A DNA stretch of 64,000 nucleotides. Source: Algoriphagus sp. (GTDB lineage Bacteria > Bacteroidota > Bacteroidia > Cytophagales > Cyclobacteriaceae). Positions within the stretch are counted from its first letter, which is position 1, and each line of letters starts with the position of its first letter. A model generated the notes under the pieces. It saw only the letters and a list, made by a program, of their open reading frames with translations, was not told where the DNA came from and ran no database searches. Shown one piece after another: positions 34,641 through 43,987 of this stretch. The stretch is taken from contig JAGXQZ010000071.1 in NCBI GenBank assembly GCA_018336015.1, forward strand, positions 181,224-245,223, written 5' to 3'. The position numbers were made by a program, and so were the translations under genes.

Positions 34641-37600
34641 CTAATACGAATACCGGATCTGAGAACCGCGCTCTGCATCAAGCTCAATCTGCGCAAAGAC
34701 TCCGATCTCCTGCTGCAGTTCCTCGACGTGGCTGATGATGCCGACCACGCGGTTTTCGTGCCGAAGGGCCTTGAGTGTCTCAAATACCACCCGAAGGGAG
34801 TTTCGGTCCAAGGCCCCAAACCCTTCATCCAGAAAGAAAAAGCTTTGATCGGCCTGATTGAGGGCTTTGACTTTTTCGGCCAAGGCCAAAGCCAAACAAA
34901 GGGAAGCCTGGAAAGTCTGTCCACCCGAAAGGGTTTTCAGCAGGCGTTTCTTGCCTCCATTGAGGTAGTCCACCACCCAAAAGGTATTGTCCTCATCGGT
35001 CTCGAGACTTAGGCTGTTTTTGGTCAGCTTCATGAAGCGCAGATTGGCCGTGTTGCAGAGCTCGCGGAGGTAGATCGAACTTACGTACTTGACAAAGCCT
35101 TTGCCTTGGAATAGTCTTTCCAATTCCCGAAGCCCGCTTTCCCGATTTTCGATCTGCTGGAAGGATTGAATCAGTTTTTCCTTTTCCTCCAGTTTTTGAA
35201 GCATATCTTTCAGGGATTCCTGCAGGATGGCAAGTTGGTTTTGAAGGGTTTTGGATTGAAGTTGGAGTTGCTCGAGTGCTGCGTGTTTGGCTTGGTAGCT
35301 TTCTTCGGAAAAGGTCCCGATTCCGGCTTCGGACTGGATTTCTGCCATTCGGGAGCGTGTGATGGCCAGCTTTTGGTCGAATTGCTGGATTTCCAGCGCT
35401 GTTTTTTCGGCATCAAGTGAGTGGTGAAAAAGTTGGACTAATTCCTCCTCATCCTGAAAACCATATTGGATTTTCAACCCTTCAAATTCTTTGGACAGGG
35501 AGTCAATCTTTTCGGTATTTTCCTGAACTAGTTTTTTGTAGTTTTCAATGTCCGCCAGGTTTTTGGTCTGGGCATTTTTTCGTTCTTGAAGATGCCTTTG
35601 TTTACCCTGGAGAAGTTCGATTGCCTCGGCAATGTCTCGTTCCACTTTGGTGATTGCTGATTGGATAACCTGCGATTCTTTCAGCAAAAAGGGCTTACAG
35701 AAGGTCGGATCCTTAATTTCTTCCTGCTTGGATTGAATTCTTGAGTTCAAATCCTGAGAAGTCAACTGAGCCAAATTGAGCTGTTTTTCTGATTTTTCTA
35801 CTTCTGTGCGTTCAGCTGATGATAGTTTGCGCTTAGTTTGGATTTGCTGTAGGAGGTTTTCTTTTTGGGAAATAGTTTCTGAATGCTGATTGATTTTTGT
35901 GGTTACTTCCTCGTCAGTGTGGATATTCATTGACTTGAGTTTTTTCCAAAATTCCTCCTGCTGGAGTTCCAGTTTGCTGATTTCCTTGAGTTTTTCCTGC
36001 AGATTTCGGCCTAGGTTTTCCAGATTGTTTTGCTCCACTTTTTCCTTCTGGATCAGTGCCAGGATTTTTTCCAATTCATCCTTTTCCCGGAAGATTTGGA
36101 GTTCTTTGGCTTTGATCTTTGGTTCGTCGGATTCCCCTAGAAGAGGTTGAGGATGATCCATGGATCCGCATAGTGGGCAGGGTTCACCGTTTACCAAGAG
36201 GTGTGCGTGGGCATTCAAGCCTTGTTTTCGCAGGAGCTTTTCGCGTTCGGCTTCGATGCTTCGGATGATGGATTTTTGGGTTTCAGTCCAGGTTTGAAGG
36301 CTCTTTTCCTGTGCAGGAATCCGATGAGTAATGTCCTCCAAGGAGGTTTTGATTTTGTCGGTTTCCTGCTCGAAATTCCCCTTGATGCGCTGCAAATCCA
36401 CCAAACGCTCCCGATTGGCTTTGAGCTGATGTTGGATGGTTTTCAGATCACTGAGAAGACCGGGATCAGCTGCTGGAAGGTTTTCAGCTTGGCTTTCCAA
36501 GGTTTGGATTTCAGCCTCCAATTTCTTCAAGATGGCTTTTTTGGCTTCCAACTCGGGCAGAAGGGTTTCCACCTGCTTTTGGGCAGTATCCAGTTTGCCA
36601 TTCAATTCCTGAATTTCGATGACTTTGACTAGGTCACGGATTTTTGCTTCCCGAGCAGGACGCTCTTCATTCTTTTTGCGCAGCTCTAGCTCTTCGGTTT
36701 CGAGTCGGGCGATTTCCTCCTCGAAACCTTCCTTAAACCGTTCGCAGTCTGTTACACTTACCCGATACTTTTCCAGATCCTTTTTTCGGTCCTGTAGCTG
36801 ATCCCAAATCGGTCTGAGGTAAGTTTTGGCGGTGATAAATTCCTTATGCAGCTGTCGCTTTTCTTCCACTTCAAGAAGTTTTTGCTCCAAGGTGCTCAAC
36901 TGAGTTTTTAACTCCTGAAGCTGAAGAAAGGACTTTCGCGTGAGTTCCAGTTTTCGCAATTCCTGATCTGCATCTGCCAATGCTTTGGAGGCCTGTTGAG
37001 TTTCAGCCTCTATTTCGGCAGTTTCTTGCCTTTTTTCGCGGAAATTTTCGATCGAAATGCCTTCCAGATTATCCAAAAGAGCTTTCAATCGGGTCTTTTC
37101 CAGTTCGGCTTCTTTTCGGAGTGTCGATGTTTTTGCTGCGAGATCAAATCGCTCCAAGCCAAACAACTGCTGCATCATCTCCGCCCGCTCGAGCGGTTTT
37201 TGGTCGATGAATTCCCGGAATTTGCCCTGAGGGATGATGATGGTCTGCTTGAAGTGCTCCTTGCTCATGCCGAGCACGGTTTCGGCTTTGTCCGGAATCG
37301 CCTCCCAACTGCCTTGGTTTAGCTGGTAAAAGACATGATCTGCGGTTTCGATTTTTTCAAAATCCTTTTTATTCCGCTTGGCAGAATAGCGCGCAAGGTA
37401 GGTTTGGGCATTGTTTTTTCCGGCACGGAAGGTAAAGTTGACCGAGAGCTGATCGCTCTGCAGGTTGACCATGCTGGAGCGCTCGCCTGTGGCTGAGAGC
37501 CGTTCGGTGCTGCCATAGAGGGCGAGGAGAATGCCCTCGAGGATGGAGGATTTGCCACTGCCTACCGCTCCGAAGATTCCAAAAAGTCCGGCAGCAGTAA

Positions 37601-37673
37601 GCGTTTCAAACTCCACGGTTTGCCGCTCGCGGTAGGAGTAGAGTCCTTCGATTTCCAGTCGTACAGGGATCAT
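34641..37673 (-). CDS. sbcC: Exonuclease SbcC (SMC-like ATPase subunit)
   Basis: 1010-residue partner of SbcD in the Mre11/Rad50-type nuclease that opens hairpins and processes DNA ends. Walker A FGAVGSGKSSILEG (~34-47), long coiled coils on either side of a zinc-hook CxxC (GEPCPLCGSMDHPQ, ~500), signature LKTLSGGQTFQASLCLALALAE (~915-936, more than 90 residues from the end) and Walker B SFFFLDEGFGALD. Its start overlaps the sbcD stop by 4 bp. Confidence 0.95.
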   Translation of the reverse strand: MIPVRLEIEGLYSYRERQTVEFETLTAAGLFGIFGAVGSGKSSILEGILLALYGSTERLSATGERSSMVNLQSDQLSVNFTFRAGKNNAQTYLARYSAKRNKKDFEKIETADHVFYQLNQGSWEAIPDKAETVLGMSKEHFKQTIIIPQGKFREFIDQKPLERAEMMQQLFGLERFDLAAKTSTLRKEAELEKTRLKALLDNLEGISIENFREKRQETAEIEAETQQASKALADADQELRKLELTRKSFLQLQELKTQLSTLEQKLLEVEEKRQLHKEFITAKTYLRPIWDQLQDRKKDLEKYRVSVTDCERFKEGFEEEIARLETEELELRKKNEERPAREAKIRDLVKVIEIQELNGKLDTAQKQVETLLPELEAKKAILKKLEAEIQTLESQAENLPAADPGLLSDLKTIQHQLKANRERLVDLQRIKGNFEQETDKIKTSLEDITHRIPAQEKSLQTWTETQKSIIRSIEAEREKLLRKQGLNAHAHLLVNGEPCPLCGSMDHPQPLLGESDEPKIKAKELQIFREKDELEKILALIQKEKVEQNNLENLGRNLQEKLKEISKLELQQEEFWKKLKSMNIHTDEEVTTKINQHSETISQKENLLQQIQTKRKLSSAERTEVEKSEKQLNLAQLTSQDLNSRIQSKQEEIKDPTFCKPFLLKESQVIQSAITKVERDIAEAIELLQGKQRHLQERKNAQTKNLADIENYKKLVQENTEKIDSLSKEFEGLKIQYGFQDEEELVQLFHHSLDAEKTALEIQQFDQKLAITRSRMAEIQSEAGIGTFSEESYQAKHAALEQLQLQSKTLQNQLAILQESLKDMLQKLEEKEKLIQSFQQIENRESGLRELERLFQGKGFVKYVSSIYLRELCNTANLRFMKLTKNSLSLETDEDNTFWVVDYLNGGKKRLLKTLSGGQTFQASLCLALALAEKVKALNQADQSFFFLDEGFGALDRNSLRVVFETLKALRHENRVVGIISHVEELQQEIGVFAQIELDAERGSQIRYSY

Positions 37674-38899
37674 GTGGGATCGATTTGGCTGATGATTTCT
37701 TTGAAAAGTCCGAGCAGTTGGGCGTTGGGTTCCTGCCCTTTTTCGCTTTGGTAATACATGCGGAACAGCGTCTCCATGTCTTTGCCCAAGTCATCCACAT
37801 GCAAGGCAAAAGATTCCTGTCCTCCTGTGTTTTTGAGTTGGGGGATGAGGCTGACGATGCCGTCGTGTGCTTTTAGGATGGCTTTGCGTGTCGTGGCATC
37901 TATGGATTCGTCAGCTACAAAGGTGATTTCCACAAAGCAATAGGGATGGGCTTCCAGCCAGCTGAGCGTATCGGCCAGGTTGTCAAACTTGACACGAAAC
38001 AGCGGTCGGCCCTGCTTGAGTCCGATGGGCTGATAGCTGACTGCCTGACCTGCCTGGGCCTCGATCAGCACCACTTTTTTCTCCTGATCGGCCTCGGAAA
38101 AAGAATAGGCCAGCGGTGAACTCGAATACACGACCGGGATCGATTCATGTCTCACGGCATGGTAGCGGTGGAGGTGACCGAGTGCAGCGTACTGGATTTG
38201 GGAAGGGATATTTTGAGTAAAAAGGGCCTGTGTTCCGCCCACGTGCAGGATGGGTCGCTCGGATTCGGGTTCGGCTTCTGCTTTTTCACCTTCTTTCATA
38301 AAAAAGAAATGGCCCAAAAAGAGGTTCAGTCCCTTTTCATCACAATGTCGATCGGCCAAGTCTTGCCACTTCGCAGAAAGCAATTTCCGAAATTCTTCTT
38401 CCCGATTTTCTTCGCCGAGGTAAGTGCGTAGGATGACCTCATTGGCGTAGGGAGCCAAAATTACCCTAACTGGGCAATCCACCTGTGGGAGCTTCAACTC
38501 TACAAATCCGCTTTCGGACTTCAGAATTTCTATCCCGGAGTCCAGCTTTCCACAGGGAATGACAGAGTCATATCTGCTGTAAAAGAAAATGCCAAGCTCG
38601 CGGGCCAATGGATCGGGCGCTTCTACAAATTGGGTGCTGTCGTGATTGCCGGAGATGGCGAGGATGGGCCGGGCGCCGTTTTTGGACAGGCGTCGGAGGG
38701 TTTTGTAGAGCAGTTCGACCGCCTCATGAGCAGGATTGAAGGTGTCAAAAATGTCTCCTGCGAGCAGGACGAGGTCCACATTTTCCTGATCAGCGATTTG
38801 GCAGATTTCGTCCAGGACGAGGGTTTGCTCCTCAAGTCGGGAGTATTCCTGCAGGCGCTTGCCCAGGTGCCAGTCGGCGGTATGGAGGATTTTCAACAT
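37670..38899 (-). CDS. sbcD: Exonuclease SbcD (nuclease subunit)
   Basis: 409-residue Mre11-like metallophosphoesterase. Motifs: LHTADWHLGKRLQEYSR (~5-21), LLAGDIFDTFNPA (~45-57), ISGNHDS (~81-87), LGHFFF and LGHLHRYHA metal histidines (~200 and ~250). First gene of the sbcD-sbcC operon with a 4-bp overlap. Its promoter must lie in 38900-39050, where I see no clear consensus. Confidence 0.95.
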   Translation of the reverse strand: MLKILHTADWHLGKRLQEYSRLEEQTLVLDEICQIADQENVDLVLLAGDIFDTFNPAHEAVELLYKTLRRLSKNGARPILAISGNHDSTQFVEAPDPLARELGIFFYSRYDSVIPCGKLDSGIEILKSESGFVELKLPQVDCPVRVILAPYANEVILRTYLGEENREEEFRKLLSAKWQDLADRHCDEKGLNLFLGHFFFMKEGEKAEAEPESERPILHVGGTQALFTQNIPSQIQYAALGHLHRYHAVRHESIPVVYSSSPLAYSFSEADQEKKVVLIEAQAGQAVSYQPIGLKQGRPLFRVKFDNLADTLSWLEAHPYCFVEITFVADESIDATTRKAILKAHDGIVSLIPQLKNTGGQESFALHVDDLGKDMETLFRMYYQSEKGQEPNAQLLGLFKEIISQIDPT

Positions 38900-39080
38900 G
38901 CTAGTGTTCAGGTTTCAGTCACAGTTTTCAGATCTTTTAGAAAAGTTGGCCTTGAGGTCAGATTCTGTTTCCTTTTTCTGACTAAAGAATAGGTACTAAG
39001 ATAGGTTAAGAGGCTAGGTTCTCCAACCCGAAGATAAGCTCAGACAGGAATTGGCACTTTTATTGAAAATTGGGGTGCAA

Positions 39081-39617
39081 ATGTTAGCTTCGAACGTGCT
39101 CACCCGACTTGCCCTTTTCTTTTTCTTGTTTCTACTGTCGCTGAAAGGCTATGCTCAGGCCGATTCTTTGCTGATTCAAGAGGGGACGGCGAGTTATTAT
39201 GGGAAAAAGTTTCAGGGTAGGCGAACTTCCAGCGGGGAGATTTTTCACCTGGATAGCATGACGGCAGCGCATAAGAATCTGCCTTTTGGGACTTGGGTAA
39301 AGGTGACAAGAACAGGCCAGGATAAATCAGTACTCGTCAAGATCAATGATCGGCTACCTAAGAGCTCCAGCCACGTGATCGATGTGTCCAGAAAAGCAGG
39401 CGAACTGCTTGGATTGATCGGGCCGGGATTTGCGCAGGTAAGGATTGAAGCTTTGAATTTGGATGAATTAGATCGTTTGATTGCCCATTATGAGGGAAGG
39501 GAAAAATGGGGACTGAGGCTAAGGCCGTATGCGCGGCTAGTCGCCTTGCCTCGTCGTGAACTTAATTTAGCGTTAAAAATGATTAAACCGGAGCCACAGT
39601 TTGACTTTTACAAATAG
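39081..39617 (+). CDS. RlpA-family septal ring lytic transglycosylase-like protein
   Basis: About 178 residues from the ATG at 39081, which leads into a signal peptide (LALFFFLFLLSLKGYAQ). A TTG start at 39051 is less likely. The double-psi beta-barrel domain is clear: GTASYYGKKFQGRRTSSGE, MTAAHKNLPFGTWVKVTR, VKINDRLPKSSSHVIDVS (catalytic Glu and Asp regions of RlpA). No SPOR domain and no lipobox. Relatives cleave or bind naked glycan strands of peptidoglycan. Confidence 0.87.
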   Translation: MLASNVLTRLALFFFLFLLSLKGYAQADSLLIQEGTASYYGKKFQGRRTSSGEIFHLDSMTAAHKNLPFGTWVKVTRTGQDKSVLVKINDRLPKSSSHVIDVSRKAGELLGLIGPGFAQVRIEALNLDELDRLIAHYEGREKWGLRLRPYARLVALPRRELNLALKMIKPEPQFDFYK

Positions 39618-39636
39618 AAATTAGTTTATTAGAAGC

Positions 39637-40734
39637 ATGCGAAGTATTCTGACTTTCTTGCTGCTTTTTACACTGATATCCTGTAATCCCAAGGTGGATA
39701 AAGCCAGGCTAGCTGGTTCGTTACAGGTTCAAACCATTTCTTTCCCCAGCCTAGACCCATTTTCCACCCGCATTTCGCACGTTAAGGAGGATACCCTGAT
39801 TTTTTTAGATTAGACCGGAGGAATGCTATCCAAGTTTTCTTTGATGGACCAAAGTCTTTCCCAAGTGGAACTGAAGCTTGTCGGGGATTTTAGGCCATCC
39901 AAGATGCATTACATTTCCGCTGATTCCATCCTGTTTTACGATGGGGCTAGACTCTTACTTTATCTGGACGCAGGTGCCGACCAACAAGTATTTCCCCTTT
40001 TTGAAGGACTAGCTGAGCTCGAGGGAGCGGTCTATGCAGAATATCCTTATGAGCGAATTGCCAATAGCCTAGTATATCTTCCTGATCAGAAAAGTGTGTT
40101 GTTCTATTTTGCCAAAGCCGATGCGGCCAAGAAGCGGATTTTTGCAAGCTATTCTTTGGAGGCAAAAACCTGGACTTCCTTAGCAGTCTATCATCCTGCT
40201 GAGTTTGATGGCGTTACGCTTGATTACACCACCTTTCCCTCTGTGGCTGTCGAGCAAAGTGGTTTTGCGTTTGTTTACTCCATTTCACCCACTGTCTCGA
40301 CATATGACTTTAACTCCGGAGAACAGCAGGAAGTCCCCATTTCTTCTTTTGAAGGGAAGCAATCTGCCGAGCCTCAGACTATGCGGGATTCTTGGGATCA
40401 AGCCTATTTTCAAAATTGGGTGCTGACTTCGCCCAATTACCTCAAGCTCCTCTACGATCCCTATCGACAGGTCTATTATCGGATCTCCCAAGAGGCTCTG
40501 GGGAAAGAGGCGCCTGTAGGAGAGGATCACTACACCTTCTTGCTCAGGAACAGGCAGCTTTACCTGACTGTCCTGAATGAAAAGCTGGAGGTTTTGGGAA
40601 ATTATTCGTTGGAAAAAGGAAAGTACGATCCTTCCCATGCCTTTGTCTTTTTACAAGGACTTTGGATACCCTAGGCTCCCGAACTGATGGAAAAGGAAGC
40701 GGTCTCGGGAGATGTGATTTCTTTGGAGGAATAG
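39637..40734 (+). pseudogene. DUF4221-type lipoprotein gene broken by two in-frame stops
   Basis: ATG at 39637 begins a lipoprotein signal (SILTFLLLFTLISC, lipobox ISC). The frame is interrupted by TAG at 39811-39813 (after TLIFLD) and continues without shift to another TAG at 40672-40674 (after GLWIP). It then runs on through APELMEKEAVSGDVISLEE to a TAG at 40732-40734. The related copy at 45839-45964 has TAT (Tyr) at the position of the second stop (GLWMPYAAELM), which proves that stop is a mutation. Nominal length is 365 residues. Body motifs such as LWIP and the propeller-like strands match the island's other DUF4221-like lipoproteins. No leader repeat precedes this gene; RlpA lies 19 bp upstream. 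Confidence 0.85.
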
Positions 40735-40757
40735 GCTAAATTCCTGATTTATTGCTT

Positions 40758-40958
40758 GTTAGTATTACTAACTAAAAAATTTATCCCTGAAAATCAGCAA
40801 GGTATGATACCTATAAAAAAGTTTAATAAACTATTATTGATTTATTTGAACGGGGGGGGGGAAATTAGCCAACGAAAGATCAAGGTCGGCGCCAGAGTCT
40901 GGATTTTTTGCAGAACCAAGGGTTGGTTCTGGGGAGTACAAACTATAACAATCAATAA
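40758..40958 (+). repeat. Leader repeat L1 (palindrome, G-tract, conserved core, hairpin)
   Basis: First of three ~200-bp leaders (others 43783-43987 and 45988-46187). Parts: palindrome GTTAGTA-T-TACTAAC (40758-40772); 79 bp later a run of 10 G (40852-40861); a nearly invariant core with CAACGAAAGATCAAGGTC, GGCGCC and GTCTGGATTTTTTGCAG; hairpin CAGAACCAA-GGG-TTGGTTCTG (40911-40931); then the start of the small-peptide gene 27 bp further on. In this copy an ORF (ATG at 40756 or 40804) crosses the G-tract and ends at 40962, overlapping the peptide start as ATGA. Confidence 0.87.
40852..40861 (+). repeat. G-tract of 10 in leader L1
   Basis: Ten consecutive G, 97 bp before the peptide start. The equivalent tracts in L2 and L3 have 11 and 7 G, so the length varies between copies, as expected for slipped-strand mispairing. 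Confidence 0.85.
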
Positions 40959-41207
40959 ATGAAAAAAGCAATTAAATTATTTGGAATTGGAGCAATTTGC
41001 CTATTTGTTCCTTTTGGGTTAAGCTTTTCTCAAGATGCTAGTTTAGGGGAAAGTTGCAACGATTGCCAATATAAAGTAGTCGATAAAGCCTGTCTCAAAA
41101 TTGAAATGGACTATAGTGGAGGAAATGTTACATTCAATGTAAAGTCGGGGCATCGTGACACCTGCAAAGATGGTAATGGTTCATGTCAATCCACAAGTTG
41201 TAAGTAA
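40959..41207 (+). CDS. Small exported cysteine-rich peptide (a)
   Basis: 82 residues: Sec signal peptide (KKAIKLFGIGAICLFVPFGLSFSQ) and a ~58-residue mature part. The mature part has six cysteines (ESCNDC, ACLK, DTCKDG, GSCQ, TSCK), an even number that suggests disulfides outside the cytoplasm. Translation starts 27 bp after the leader hairpin. It is followed after 122 bp by a propeller lipoprotein. I know no family for it. The arrangement of a small exported peptide next to 6-bladed-propeller lipoproteins recalls NVEALA-peptide loci of Bacteroides, but I see no NVEALA motif. Confidence 0.75.
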   Translation: MKKAIKLFGIGAICLFVPFGLSFSQDASLGESCNDCQYKVVDKACLKIEMDYSGGNVTFNVKSGHRDTCKDGNGSCQSTSCK

Positions 41208-41217
41208 AAACTAAATT

Positions 41218-41314
41218 GGCTGTCTCTGTACCGGACTTGTTGATTTTTTCGATCCATCAATAGTTTTGCTACTGAGAATTTGAAAAGATAGTCCAATGTA
41301 CTGAAGAGACAGCC
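41218..41314 (+). other. Long-range inverted repeat between peptide (a) and the propeller gene
   Basis: GGCTGTCTCT (41218-41227) and AGAGACAGCC (41305-41314) are exact complements 77 bp apart, followed by a T/C-rich tract. It could act as a partial terminator giving more peptide than lipoprotein. Alternatively the ends may be relics of an insertion element, since GAGACAGCC-type ends occur in Bacteroidota insertion sequences. Confidence 0.5.
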
Positions 41315-41329
41315 TCTTCTTTCTTTCCT

Positions 41330-42436
41330 ATGAGAAGAGTTTCCGGAAAAGTTTCATTTTTTATTTTGTTGATCTCGAGTTTTGTTTGTTGTACTAAGAG
41401 ATCGGGAGATACTCCAATTCATGTGCTCCAGCCTGAAGAAAAGCTTCAATTCCATGAATTGGTGAGTTCCATTGAATTAATTCCCTTGGAATTTTCGGAG
41501 GAATTTGGCTTTGGAGAAGTGGAAAAAGTGTTGGTTTTTGATGGTAAAATATTTTTGCTTGATCCCACATTTTCTAAGAGTATTCAGGCTTTTGATCTGA
41601 ATGGAAAATTTATAAAGAGGTATAAAAGCTTTCAGGAAACTACTATTTGGGATTTTGTGATTGACAAAAGCTCTGGTGATTTGATCTTGTATACTCTTGG
41701 GAAGAATTTTGAACGATTTTCACCGGAAGGGGAATTACTAAATACAGGTAAAAATCTGGGGACCTTGGCGGAACTGCTTTTTGAAGAAAACGGGAACCTG
41801 TTTGCATATACAGGTTTTTCAGAAATTTCCGGGAAAGGAAATTTTAATTTAGTCTCCTTCAGTATGGATGACTTTTCTTTGATTGAGACTTATCTTCCTT
41901 TTGAAAAAGAACCTTCTGTAGGTATAGAAAGGGTGAAAAATTATGCTTGGAATGGAAATGGGCTTTTTTTCAGCTTACCATTTAATAAAGAAATCTTGGT
42001 TTTATCAGGAAACGGCCAGGTAAACGAATCTATTCTTCTTGATTTCGAAGATCGGATTTTTTCAGTGGATCAATTCAACTCTTCTGAGGGAATTGTTGAA
42101 AAACCCATGACCACCGGAATTGATGGTCTAGTCTACGCGCCAGACAGATTATTTTTTCGTTTTGATTTAGGAGACAAACCCCAGTTTCGTGCTATAGATT
42201 TAATCAATAGAAAGCCCTTTGAGCTTGTTTTTGAGTCTAGTCCAGAGGGGCTTTTGTATCAGGTATCTATGATGGGGTATGTGGAAGAAACAGATTCAGG
42301 ATATTTATCAATTATTGATCTAGACTACCTTAGACCTATTTTAAGAGAAACCGAATTGGTGATACCGGATTACTTAAGAGAAGTTTTGGAATCTGAAGCA
42401 ATCTTTGCAATACTTAAAGTGAAGTTCAATGATTAA
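41330..42436 (+). CDS. 6-bladed beta-propeller lipoprotein
   Basis: 368 residues with lipobox FVCC (Cys ~21). Then blades of the type VFDGKIFLLDPTFSKSIQAFDLNGKFIKRY, FSPEGELLNTGKNLG and LFFRFDLGDKPQFRAIDL, typical of the 6-bladed propeller/BF3164-like lipoproteins of Bacteroidota. Expected to sit on the outer membrane. Its 3' end overlaps the next gene by 8 bp. Partner of peptide (a) in cassette 1; a binding role is inferred only. Confidence 0.8.
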   Translation: MRRVSGKVSFFILLISSFVCCTKRSGDTPIHVLQPEEKLQFHELVSSIELIPLEFSEEFGFGEVEKVLVFDGKIFLLDPTFSKSIQAFDLNGKFIKRYKSFQETTIWDFVIDKSSGDLILYTLGKNFERFSPEGELLNTGKNLGTLAELLFEENGNLFAYTGFSEISGKGNFNLVSFSMDDFSLIETYLPFEKEPSVGIERVKNYAWNGNGLFFSLPFNKEILVLSGNGQVNESILLDFEDRIFSVDQFNSSEGIVEKPMTTGIDGLVYAPDRLFFRFDLGDKPQFRAIDLINRKPFELVFESSPEGLLYQVSMMGYVEETDSGYLSIIDLDYLRPILRETELVIPDYLREVLESEAIFAILKVKFND

Positions 42437-43562
42437 TTTTCTTCTGTCACTTTTTCTTTTTTTGGACTACTCTGACTACATAAATGGAAGAGTGATTGAT
42501 ACGGAAGGGAATCCCATCCCTTCTGTATTGGTAAAGTCCGGAGATCAATATACTGTTACCAACTCTCAAGGTCAGTTTACCATAGTGTTGGATTCTCAAA
42601 GGATTCTTGTTTTCCAAGCTATGGGCTATGGTATTCAAGAATTTAACATCAACGAGATGAAAGGAAAAGATGAGTTTACTCTTCATCCCATTATTTTTGA
42701 ACTTCCAGAGATAGAAATTCTTGCACTGAATCCCAGAGATATTGTAGAGAAAGCAAGGGGTAAGTTGTTTTTCTCCTACCATGTAGTTCCATCAAGGACG
42801 ACCTATGAATTTGGCAATCTGATTCAAGTCCAAACTGAGGAGGTTATTTCGACTGGGAAACGATTTCTTTTGGTGGATCGTCAATTAGCTCATATCAGAA
42901 AGTCACCTGAGTTTTTTCTGATAGATGGACAAGATGGGGAAAGTGGGAATCTCGAAGAAAGTAAATTTGAAATAGGGCCCATTGGACTCCGATTGATAAA
43001 TCGGTTTTTTTATGAGGGGAGTACTATTCCTGACTTCTTGGATTCTAACCTTATGGACAACTATGAATATGAAATTATCGAGGAAACAGCCCTTCATTAC
43101 ATAGTTTCTGCCAAATCATTGTCCAATCGATTACATGAGGATGGAATTTTATGGATTGAAAGGGAGGGGTTTTTGATCGATAAATTGATTCTTGAAAAAA
43201 ACGAAAAAGGCAAAAAAGGCTATTTCAAAGGAGTAAACTTAAAAATGTCTCCGGTTTCAGGAAAAAGTTTTCACCTGATTAAAGATTGGGTTGAGTTTGA
43301 TTTGGTGAAAATAGAAGACCGACAAATTATCTCTCAGGCTACGCATATCCGTATGACCCAAGTCAAATCATTCGGCAAAATCCAAAGTGAATTTTTGGAA
43401 CAATCCAGACTTAACCTTTTGCAGATGAAAAGTAAAGAATCCAAGGATGCAAATCCGATACATTTGAGTGATATGGGGAATTTGACCTCTTTGTTTCAAA
43501 ACTATCCTTTGAAGGGAGACCATAGGTTTACCGTTACCTTTGACCCATTGCAAGAAAACTAG
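42429..43562 (+). CDS. Carboxypeptidase-regulatory-like (CarboxypepD) domain protein
   Basis: 377 residues: a short hydrophobic start (MINFLLSLFLFLDYSD) and a CarboxypepD-regulatory-like beta-sandwich (~18-95, INGRVIDTEGNPIPSVLVKS, FTIVLDSQRILVFQAMGY). A ~280-residue C-terminal region resembles proteins usually annotated as DUF5686-like or 'carboxypeptidase-like regulatory domain' proteins. It begins inside the 3' end of the propeller gene (8-bp overlap), so the two are co-translated. A terminator follows. Cassettes 2 and 3 lack an equivalent. Confidence 0.75.
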   Translation: MINFLLSLFLFLDYSDYINGRVIDTEGNPIPSVLVKSGDQYTVTNSQGQFTIVLDSQRILVFQAMGYGIQEFNINEMKGKDEFTLHPIIFELPEIEILALNPRDIVEKARGKLFFSYHVVPSRTTYEFGNLIQVQTEEVISTGKRFLLVDRQLAHIRKSPEFFLIDGQDGESGNLEESKFEIGPIGLRLINRFFYEGSTIPDFLDSNLMDNYEYEIIEETALHYIVSAKSLSNRLHEDGILWIEREGFLIDKLILEKNEKGKKGYFKGVNLKMSPVSGKSFHLIKDWVEFDLVKIEDRQIISQATHIRMTQVKSFGKIQSEFLEQSRLNLLQMKSKESKDANPIHLSDMGNLTSLFQNYPLKGDHRFTVTFDPLQEN

Positions 43563-43587
43563 ATTTGACCATTTTTAATCTAGTTTT
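43555..43587 (+). terminator. Terminator closing cassette 1
   Basis: AAAACTAGATT pairs exactly with AATCTAGTTTT around an 11-base loop; the stop codon of the CarboxypepD gene lies in the left arm. The T-run is short (four), so strength is uncertain. From here to 43782 I see nothing else. Confidence 0.6.
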
Positions 43588-43782
43588 CGGGACTTTCCAT
43601 CAAAAAAATATTCTAACTGTTATATAGACTTTCAAAATTCAAAGTATTGGCAACTGAATGAATTAAAAAATCTGTTTCAATATGATTTCTTAATTTTCCT
43701 ATCCTCCTATTGTCACCATGATATGATTTCCGTGGTACTTGAAAAGCATGGAGTAGTTAGCTATTTTAATGAAAGTAAGCTA

Positions 43783-43987
43783 GTTAGCATTACTAACTAA
43801 AAAATTTATCCCTGAAAATCAATCGGTTAACTAAAAATGAAAAAATACTTTCAAACTAGACTTGCATTTTTAAGAGGGGGGGGGGGTAGATTAGTCAACG
43901 AAAGATCAAGGTCGGCGCCGGAGTCTGGATTTTTTGCAGAGCCAAGGGTTGGCTCTGGGGAGTTTTTAACCAATTAATTCTTAAAAA
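43783..43987 (+). repeat. Leader repeat L2
   Basis: Same order and spacing as L1: palindrome GTTAGCATTACTAAC (43783-43797, one C-A mismatch), 78 bp, 11 G (43876-43886), the conserved core with GGCGCC, then hairpin CAGAGCCAA-GGG-TTGGCTCTG (43937-43957), 30 bp before the peptide start. Between palindrome and G-tract the sequence has diverged from L1 and L3, but the spacing has not. Relative to L1 the hairpin has a paired A-T to G-C change. Confidence 0.87.
43876..43886 (+). repeat. G-tract of 11 in leader L2
   Basis: Eleven consecutive G, 101 bp before the start of peptide (b); longest of the three tracts. Confidence 0.85.
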
